Below, piece after piece: positions 35,761 to 46,400 of a stretch of 64,000 bases of DNA. Every line of letters starts with the position of its first letter. Position 1 is the stretch's first letter. This DNA comes from Antedon bifida. Its lineage: Eukaryota > Echinodermata > Crinoidea > Comatulida > Antedonidae. The DNA lies in NCBI GenBank assembly GCA_963402885.1, contig OY727098.1, positions 7,187,001 through 7,251,000 of the forward strand, read 5' to 3'. The notes beneath the pieces were generated by a model, which ran no database searches, was not told the DNA's origin, and saw only the letters and a list, made by a program, of their open reading frames with translations. Made by a program: the position numbers and the translations under genes.

Positions 35761-37428
35761 TTGTACTGTTATATGTTGTTATATTTACTCATGCAATTGT
35801 TCTTTAAAAATACTGTATAAAGTTTTTTACTGTCAGCTAGCACTTTGGCCATAGTCATAACTAAGGTGTCTTAATGCTGTAAAAGTCGCATAAATTCTGC
35901 AAACATCTCAAACAATTGGTTGTACGGTTCTCTACTGGTGGTGTATACATCGGTGGTACATTCACAAGATTAAACTGTATATTCTGTGTAATAGGTCATC
36001 CTAACGGATCATAGGTTCATTTAGCAATTCTCATGTTTTTCTTGTGAATTCAGTGTTTTCATGTTTTTTTAAACTTTGTAATACAACTCATTTAGCTTCG
36101 GCTGCCAACTTGCAATATATTTCCTTCAAACCTGAATAAATAAATAGGTCAGCACACTTGGAAGGTTCTTTATTTTAGTTGGGTACCTAAGTGTGGACAT
36201 GCTTTGTGTTTTGTCGTTCAGGTACATGTGAGTGCTGTTTAGCGACATCGCTATTTTTGTTGGTTGCGTTGTAGTTTGAACACTCGATTCATTTCTGTGA
36301 TTTTTTTTATAAAAAATATATATATATATTTTTGTTTGTTTTTTGTCTGTTTTGGTTTAGCGTTCCTGACACAAGAATTTACTTTCTTGGTGACGCCACC
36401 ATTATTTGGAAATAAATGTTATTTTGATTTGATTTGATTTGTCTTTCTGTATTGTAATGATCAACTTCTGTCTCAGAAGAGTGAGCCATGTGTAAGGTTT
36501 TCAGCATCTGGGTTAAGTTACCCAATTATGCGAACAAATTGGTGGTGCATTTCGGTTAAGAATGAAACCTATCGGAGAAATCTGTGGCATCTCCAGAATT
36601 GAGTAACATAATTGTTGTTTCTCACTTTCCACTTCTTGAACAGTGCATCAGTCTGATAGAATAGATCAGGTTAAACCTAATACACTGGAGCATAATCACT
36701 TTTCCTTTCCACTATGTAGCCCTACACTTTCTTTGAGATTGAAGTGCAGGGCTGCTCTCCACATTTTGCAAGATCACTCTATCTCCGTCTTGCAATACTG
36801 TGAGTCTTCTTATAGTTACTTCAACCATGGAGGTATCTATGTTTCAACCATGCATTTGGCTTTGCCATATTCATAAACCTTGTATAATTTTTCTTTGTTA
36901 CATACAGTTTTAACTTTTATTAGTAAATTTGTATCATTTTTTTATTTAAAAAACAGGACCAAATATGTAAAACTGGTGCTACATCTATACCTGTTTTTAT
37001 CCTGTATATAAATATTTTTTTAAATAAATAAATTGTAAAACAATTAATATTTGTTTTTACCATGCCCCCTATGGAACACCTTCATACAAAATGAAATAGA
37101 TTTAAAATGACACTTTTAACAATAGCAATTAATTGTTAAATTACTGGTGATATTAATTTTGTTCTTTTTGTATTGTTTCATATGCCTAGCATGGATGCTA
37201 GATATGTCAATACTACTGTATAAATTATTAGATACTAGGCCTATGCTTCTTGTGAAAAAATGTTCAGATTGTATGCCTTTTTTTTATTTGGCGTGCCTGG
37301 AAAAATATTTCACACACGTCACAGAGAGCGCCTTCGCGACCATTCAAGCATATCATCCACAACATCACCACACACAATTGAGACACACTATTAAACAGCT
37401 GTCAGCAGTGACGGGAAGCAGAGGCGAG
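35761..37428. other. Spacer between the two P450 genes
   Basis: A likely poly(A) signal for gene 1 is at 36135-36140. A repeat end with TTTGATTTGATTTGATTTG near 36425-36442 looks like a retroposon tail. The rest is AT-rich with no supported gene. The leader of gene 2 (about 37290-37428) resembles that of gene 1. Confidence 0.5.
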
Positions 37429-40400
37429 ATGTTGGGACTTGGTATTGTTTCAATAAGTTTAATATTCTGTTTTATTATTGGAAGTTTATTCCTTTTACAA
37501 CCTTTATTTAAAACATGGCAACATGTTAGGAAATTTCCTGGACCTAAAGCGTATCCATTGGTCGGCAATGCTCTAACTCTTGAAAGTGATCCACATGGTA
37601 AGTGCCATCATATTATCTAGCCTAGCCTACTACTACAGTACTCTAGAGACTAGGCCTACTGTAGTTCGTATGTAGACCTAGGCCTATATTATTAATAAAT
37701 AGGCCTAGCTAGTAGTAGTAGTGTAGTAGTAGGCTCAGGAAGGGCCTAGCCTAGGTAGGTCTAGTTGTAGACCTACTTCTGCTACTACTACGGGGCGCCG
37801 TCCGACACACAAGTGACTAGTTTATCCACCCATTCTGTCTTATTTATTGTAGCTAGGCCTATGTATAAAAATTTAAATAATAATTTAAAAAAAAACTGTG
37901 CTTTGTAAAAGACAAATTATTTTTTGTAAAAAAAAGAATTTAAGCCATGGTTTTTAAAGACAAACTTATACTAGGCCTATGCTATAAGGCCTACAGTATC
38001 TATGGGTGTCTGATCATTTCGGCCGCCAGTCATTTCGGCCGCTGGTTATGGAATTGCCAAATTCATGAAACGCCAAAAAGGACAAAATATGTATTGTTCA
38101 TTTCGGCCGCCAGAATTGTAATTTTTCTTGAATATGCATGACACGCCATGTGTGTTAAAATTTTACTAAAGACTGTATTATTAAGCCCAATCGGCGGTCT
38201 TCAATTCCAGAAACAGCAGCAATATTTATGGCGTGCACATTTCCATCACTACACTACTACTATATGTGCCAGTCAAAAACACTTTTATTCGTATGTTTTA
38301 CATTTATTATATTCATAAAGAAACACATTTTTACAAAGCACAAGCATCTTCGAGACCTGTAAAATAAAAAATCAATATTCATTTTGACCAAAATATTCAG
38401 ACGGTAAAATACCGTAATATAACTTTAAATCTACGGCAAAAACAAAATGTATTTAGCCCATTGCACAACTGATCTCTGGTTTAAATGACCATAGTTCTCT
38501 GTGGCGTTCCATAGACTTGGTAAAGTTTTTTTTTTCACTGTAATACTGTACAGTTATTTCTGGCTATTTCAATTTGGCGTGCCATACCTGGCGGCCGAAA
38601 TGATCATGCCATATTTTGTCCTTTTTGGAGTTTCATGAATTTGGTCGTTCCATAACCGGCGGCCGAAATGATTGGCGGCCGAAATGCACTGTGACCTCTA
38701 TATGCCTATGATATGAGTATGATGTATGGTGTGTGTTTAAAAGACAAACTAGGCTAGACCTACTATTACTAATACTATGTGGTTTGTCTTTTATATCGAA
38801 AGACAAACCACATAACAGTTTGTTTTTTCAAATCATTGTTCATCCGTTTGAAAAGACAAACTCTGCCATTTTATCAAAGGCAAACTATTGTTTGTTTTTT
38901 ATTATAGACAAACTATAGTTTGTCTTTGTATTTTTATTTAAAGGTGTATGAAAATCCAATCTTTATTTAAACGGTGGGAAAATGTTTAATGCAAATAATA
39001 AAAAATCATTGTTTTGTTGAAATGACGCATAAATTCTGAGCAATGACCATTAAAAGAAAAAGTTCACCTTTTTCTCAGTCAAATGAATTAGATGTTTGTA
39101 CACAATGAACAAAAGATTCATTATGAAGAATTGTAATGATGTCCTTGCCTTAGGTTAATGACTGGTTGTACTCTGCTAACCTGACCTGGTAAAGGTTCCA
39201 CGACTGTTATTGTTATGCACAATTTGAATGATTTGTGCAATTTCAAATTGATTAAAGGATTTCCTTGCCCAATTTGAATCAAAATACTAAATTCAAATTT
39301 AGCAGAATATTTAATTGCCCAAAGTATTTCAGTACTTAAATTATTATTTGATAAAACCAAAATCTCGATATATCCATAATATCCTACCATGATAAATAAT
39401 GCTAGTAATTATAATACAATTTATAATTTATGTGTATTATTTATTAACAACTTAACAGAATAAACTTTTTGAGTTTAGGGTACGTTCACTAAATGGATTA
39501 CGCAAGCGGTAAGGTAATCCACGGATTAAAATGCCCAGGTGTTCACGCGTACAGTGTTCGTTATATTAATGAATGGCGTTAAACAAAGAAGTCTAAGGAT
39601 CGTTTACCATACGTTTTAAAAGTTAAATCCTTAGTTCCTTTAGATTTTACACTTGTCTTGATGACAATCTTTTGGGTTTTTTTAAACCATTTCTTGAAAT
39701 ATAGTCAGCACTTGATTTCTAAATCAATTCTTTCCCGAAAAACACTCTGCTTTTGGCCATTATTTGCTTATATTTCACCCTAAACCATTCATGCGCCTTT
39801 AGATCGAAGAGCAGAGAGCAGCTAAATATCCGCAATAAAATTTACAGTAAAAAACAAGAATTGATTGGTGAATTCTTGAAATAAGGTCAAAATCATTCAA
39901 GCGTCGCTGGAGTCTGTTAGCTCCGTGGCATTAGTTAAGTTGGTGTATGTACTGTAGCTGTCGTTAATAACGCCACGGACGTGCCATAGTGAGTTGCGTT
40001 AATAACTCCACTGCCTAGTTCACACGCAAGACGTAGGCTACGCAAGGCGTACGCCATGGCTTACAGTACGCCATACGTGTGAACAAGCTCTTAGATTAGA
40101 TAATGGGTAAGTATACAATTTTAAAAGGATTTATCTATGTCTATAGGCCTATTTTTTTGTAAGAGAGACGATAATTTAGACGCTGATTTTAAGACTGATC
40201 CTTTCCCCGCCACGTTGTAGGTTGGGTGTTGAGCTAACGTCACCGAGGGGTGCCGATGAGTAAAACAACGGCTGGACCCTTTTATACCTACTACGTTTCA
40301 AGTTATTATATTTTATATCAACAAATTGCAATTTGAATTGCACAAGAAAATACTTCCGCAAATTTCAAATTTTTTTTTTTCTTGGAAATCCTTGCATAAT

Positions 40401-43400
40401 TTAAAATTGCACACACCCACTTCAGGCTCATGATATTGATAAATGATAGAGTTACGAATCAATAATTTCCTTGTTGCAATGCAACTTATAAAAATAAAAG
40501 AAAGCAACAATAGGTAGAATTATTTATTAATAACAATTTTAAAAAACATGATATAAATTTATGAGAATTACTGAAATTATTAAATACCTTTTAGATTTAA
40601 TTTATATGTTACCAGTACTACTGTTTTATTTCAATATAAATGTATGATTTTAGTTAGAGAGTATTGTATAAATTTTAATATGATCCCTTAGGTCATTTAG
40701 TCATGCTTCATTGCATCAATAAAATTCAAAGAAAAATGAAACTCGCAAATGAATGAAAAAAAAACCTGAAAACGATGGTACGGTTTTTTTTTGGAATTTC
40801 TGGTCGCTGCCATTCATGACTTGGTTGAAATTAATAGGTAAGCTATGCTTAAGCCTAGAGGGCCGTAATCACTAGGTCCTGTGTATCTTATTTAATTGAC
40901 CATATAAAAAAATTCATAAAATTTAAAACTTGACAGCAAACAAATAGTTTTGTTTAGGCCTAATAGCAAGTTCTTTTTGTTGCAGCTTTCTTTAAACAGA
41001 TTAGAAAATGGTGTACAGAAGATTTCAAAAAAGGATTTTTTCGAATGTGGCTTGGGATTGTGCCATTTGTTATAGTGTATAAAGCAGAAGATGTTGAGGT
41101 ATGTGCTCCAGACCATGAATTTAATAAAACTGTTAATTGTTCAATTGAAGTATTCTGTGTCAGCCACCTCCATTGACACTTTTCTGAGAAGTTGTTTGGT
41201 TTGGTTGTTTATGGCTGGTTGAACTAGTAGTATGACAGTGTGATGTTTAATTTGACTTTGACTGTGAAAGTCAAATTCAGTTGTGTTGATACAATTTGTT
41301 TTATTGCACCCTATCATAACACTACAAATTGGATAATTTTTAGGCCAAAATATATTGGTTAAAAAGTTGATTTTCCAAGTTAATGAAGTTATTATATATG
41401 GCCCATTCCCTTGATGATTGTGACCTAAAGTGTGGAATAAAGAATGGTTAAATCATACAGAAAAGAAAAAAATATATAATATGTTTTTAACATTTTTTTT
41501 GAGTATCATATTTATGAACTTTGTCATGACTTTACATTCTGTTATGATTTTATAATACTAAATAGTTTTTCATGATGTATTACTAATTCCAGTAACCCAT
41601 ACGCTACACAGACAACAACCAATCAAATATATTTTATACTCACCCTGTTGTATGTGTACAAAGTACAGATTTAAATAATATTCCTATCTTTACTAATATA
41701 TTTTGTCTAAGGCATATTGCCAATATCATCAAATTTAATCAACTGTTCAAATAGGTAGCAATCTGATATAGGACAAATTTAATTATAACAGGCCTTTTAG
41801 TGAAATGGTATTAGAAAAATAATAGACATATTATGAACCATACACCCCAGGATTCAACTAAACCATCAAGCTACACAGTGTGTTATTTCATTTTTAAAAT
41901 AGTGTTTGTACACAATCGATAACATTCTTTTTAAATGTTACTGATCTTTTAATTCCCTAAACCCCAATCCCTGTCCTCCTTCAAACCAGAAGTAATAACT
42001 ATCTATATCAAACTGATTGGTTGTGTTTGACATAAACTATTTTACAGTGTGTTATTTCATTTAAAATAGTGTTTTACACAATCGATAACATTCTTTTTAA
42101 ATGTTACTGATCTTATAATTCCCTAAACCCCAATCCCTGTCCTCCTTCAAACCAGAAGTAATAACTATCTATATCAAACTGATTGATTGTGTTTGACATA
42201 AACTACTCCTCCAGACTTCCACCTAGCAAAAACCAAGGCAATCTAACATCAGGAGGCTGAGCCCCAGAGATACGAGTGTTTATCTGTGGCTGCAAGCAAC
42301 ACAATCAGTTCCACGCCCCATATCAGACACCACATGCTGCAGAGAATATGTACATATTACAGTACTGTTAGTATTTTTCGCATTCAGACATAAGATCAAA
42401 GGACTGTTACAAACAAGTTCCTATCTTGGTAAGGCGAGCTCAGTGTCCTGTTGTTTAATTGTTTTGCAGAAACACAGACAGAGCTACAGTATGGACCCGT
42501 AGAATAAGCTGAATAATTGACTTGAATTATGAGAAAAAATTTCGCGGACACTAAATTTTCGCGATTTTACATTTTTTACTATTTTGTGACCTTTTATTTT
42601 CGCGGTTTGAGTTTCTTGTGTAATTTGTTGAACCAAATTGGAGAATGTATTTCGCCTCCGCGATGAACGTCAAACAACAATTGAATAGCGTAGAGTAAAA
42701 TTACAGAATATGTGATTGTAAATTTTAAGGGATGTAAATAATAAAAGTTTTGGCTACACAGTGGTGTGACGCACATGTTTAATAGGCTCTTAGATAGTGA
42801 ACACCCCCATAATTATTGCACTCTACCAAATTATTCTTGTTTCTTCAAAACAACGAACGGGCGGACGCGACGCCGGCCGGATGGATCTCTCCTGTGGTGG
42901 TGGAGAGCATGAAGATTTTGTCATTTGCGACATACCACAAGCTAGGCTTATGCATGTAGAATAATTAATTTATGGACACATTACAACTTATTATATGATT
43001 TAATGGACAAAGGATAGTACACTATACATTTCATAAAATATTACCTAAGAAATGTTGTATGGTTTTTTTATTCCAATTCGAACATTATTTTAGCGATCAA
43101 TCCTCCCACGGCACCACGTGGGAGGAATTTCATTATGAGCGAGGCTAAATTATTACATTTGTAACACTATAGACTCGTGAAATGAACAATATTACGTTAT
43201 TGCTTCCTGTCAATTGCAACTTAAATGAATCAGTTCAGTATCAGTTTATTTCACACAACATATTATTATAAACACCACAAAACAAGTTCTAAAAAGTCGC
43301 CCCAACCGAGATTCGAACCCGGAACCTTCTGCTTGATATGCAGATGTCCATAACCATTAGACCACTGGGGCTTTCAAGGTATAATATATTTTAAACACAA

Positions 43401-46400
43401 CAGGCAAAGAACATTAATTCTAAACCGCCCGGCGATATACTGAAAATTTATTTATTAATTTGAAATGATAAGATGAGGAAATCTGTGAGAATGATAACAA
43501 GTCGGGCCCGGAACCTTCTGCTTGATATGCAGATGTCCTATCATTTCCTCATCCTATCGTTTCAAATTACACAACATATTATATATGTGGCACATGCAAG
43601 GGAAATCAGACATAAGTCGGAAGTACATTTAGTACTAAGTCTAAAGTTTTGGTTGTTACAATCAGTGTTTTGAGAAAAATGCTTTTAAAGTTAAGTAACA
43701 GGAAATGACAAATACAAAAACAGGGCGTTTAAGTTTACGCCTTTAAATAAACAATGAATTTTAGTTGTTTCAGAGCTCGTCCATGGACATAAGCACCTTT
43801 GTGACAGTCTATTGTTTATTGTTAAAAATAAAATGTTTATTTTAACCTTTTATTTATATATGTTTTTGCTCTGTTTTTGTACTTTTGTTCATGCCTTTCA
43901 ACATGTAGGTTAATATTTTAAACTTTATATTGTAGGAAATACTTAAAAACAGCAAGAATATAAAGAAATCATTTGTGTATACATTTCTCCACCCTTGGCT
44001 TGGCACAGGCCTACTTACCAGGTGTGTGTGTTTTTTTTTTTTAAATCACTTTTTTTTTCTGTTATCTTGTTATGTATATTGTTTTTGGACAAATGTCACA
44101 TATGATTACAGTGTAATCTCACCCTCTCAGAGTCATTTGATGTGGACCGGGCTGGCAAGAAAATACCATTCTTTTAAAATCCGGTATTTTAAATCCATTG
44201 TTTAGGAGAAACAGACCCTATAAATAATGTTGAGAAAGTAGACATTTTCTTTGTGAATGTTTTTTTTTTTATACTCTTTAGCACTGGATCAAAATGGCAC
44301 ACACGACGCAAAATGTTAACGCCGACATTTCACTTCAAAATTTTGAATGATTTTATGCAAGTTTTTAACGAGCAAGCAGAAATTCTTGTCCAAAATTTAG
44401 AGAAAAAAGCTGATGGCAAGCCATTCAATATTTTTTTCTTACTGACAGCATGTGTGCTGGATATTATATGCGGTAAGAACTATTTTTTTAATAAAAATTA
44501 TAAACGTAACTGATGATTTACAATAAGTTTTTATTTATTGTTTTACTCATGTTTTATGCCGTTTTCTTCCTGTTTTGTAATTTTTTACCTTTTGTATTGT
44601 TCCATATTTTTATATATTTGTAAAATGAGCAATGAATTTCCAAAAGGATTAATAAAAGATTGAATTTGAATTTGAATAGTCCATATTCATGAAAAGGGGA
44701 CATATCTGTATTCTCTGGGTCCTGACTATTCTAAATTGGTATTCATGAAAAGAAACATCTTTAGTCCTGGACTAAACCTGTAGTAAAACTGGCAAAAGAT
44801 AATCCACCCAAGGGGTAGGTTTAATAAAGTTAGTCCAGAAGATAGTCCCCTCTCATGAATATAGACCCCTCTCATGAATATAGACCCCTTTCATGAATAT
44901 AGACCGATGTATCTATGTTTTATTTTGAGTGCATTCATGTGTGTAAAACCTTCAAGTTATCATTGTATTGATGATGTTGATATCAGATGTTGAACTTAGT
45001 AAGATATTTAACCTGCCATTATTTTGACGTATGTCAGTCAATTTCTTTGTAAATAAATAACTATAAGAAGAATAAAGAAGGCAATAAATTGATTTATATC
45101 GATTTTACAGAGGCAGCTATGGGAGAGTCTGTACATGCACAAAATGATCTTCAAAATGAGTATGTCCAAGCAGTGTTAAAGTAAGTTATGATAATGGTTG
45201 GGAGGTTGAAGGAGGAACGCTAGCTTTTCATGTCATTTTTTGACAGACTATAATAGTAGCTCAGAATATAAACACAGTTGGTCAAATCAGCTGTGTACCC
45301 AAGGGTGCACTCCCTAGCCCTGTAGATGCTCTTCTATTAAGTTTTATTACCGTATTCTTTTTAAAAAATCCTGGACCTATCCTTGTTAATATTTCTATAT
45401 CAATATTGTTTCTGAAAACTTTTTTACACAAATGTATTTTAGATATAGCATTTTGTATGATTTATGTTTTTTTTGTTTCACAGGATGTCCGAGTTGCTTC
45501 AAGACAGACAGAAATATCCATGGCTTTGGCCAGACTTCATCTACTTCCGTTTGTCGTCAGGAAAACAATTTTCAGAAAGTTTACGTATTCTTCACGACAT
45601 GACACTAAAGGTGTGATGCCGAAATGAATAAAATAAAAAAATATAAACAGGTGTTCCTCTGAAACTATTAATGGTATACTTTAGAGAACCCAACAACAAC
45701 AAAATCGCTGTACTGTTAAAACATATTTTGCCTCTTGTTTTTTTCAGGAAAGTGTCCCACCTTGGGGATGCTGTTCCCTGAATAGGGATCTTCCAAAGGA
45801 GGGGTTCTTCTATATATACTCTTTGTTAGCGAAAACTTTGTATCTGTTACGGTCCTTTTTTTAACTTCTACCTCTTCTGATATGTCACACAGATTCCTCA
45901 ATTCCAAATTTTTATTTTTGAACAATAATTCCAGGTAATTAACAATCATGGATCAGAACTAAAGGAACAGCTTAAGAAACAGAAAGAACAAGGTGCTGTG
46001 GCATCAGAAGAACCACAAACTATTGGCAAAAGAAAAAGACTTGCGTTTCTTGACTTGCTTTTGTACATGCAAAATGAAAATCCAAGTTTTACCATCGATG
46101 ACATACGTGAAGAAGTTGATACTTTCATGTTTGAGGTACAGTACTGTATATATCTAAACATAGAACTTTTTTCCCCTAGGAACAGTGTCTAGAACATTTA
46201 TTATATACATAAGTCATTGGCCCAAATACAAAAATATAAATAATAACAATAATATACAGTAATTAACTATTATATACTTTGTTTCTGTGGCACACAAGAG
46301 ATAATACAATACAATGCAAAAAATACAAATACCAATTGATACCATACATATTACAACAGTACTTTATAAATTAAAAACGTCAGGGGACAACATTTGTCCT

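Noticed and set aside
37147..37428. In-frame extension upstream of P450 gene 2
   Set aside because: The extension does not match the gene 1 leader in protein terms; only the DNA leader just before the start is similar, so it is treated as 5' UTR.
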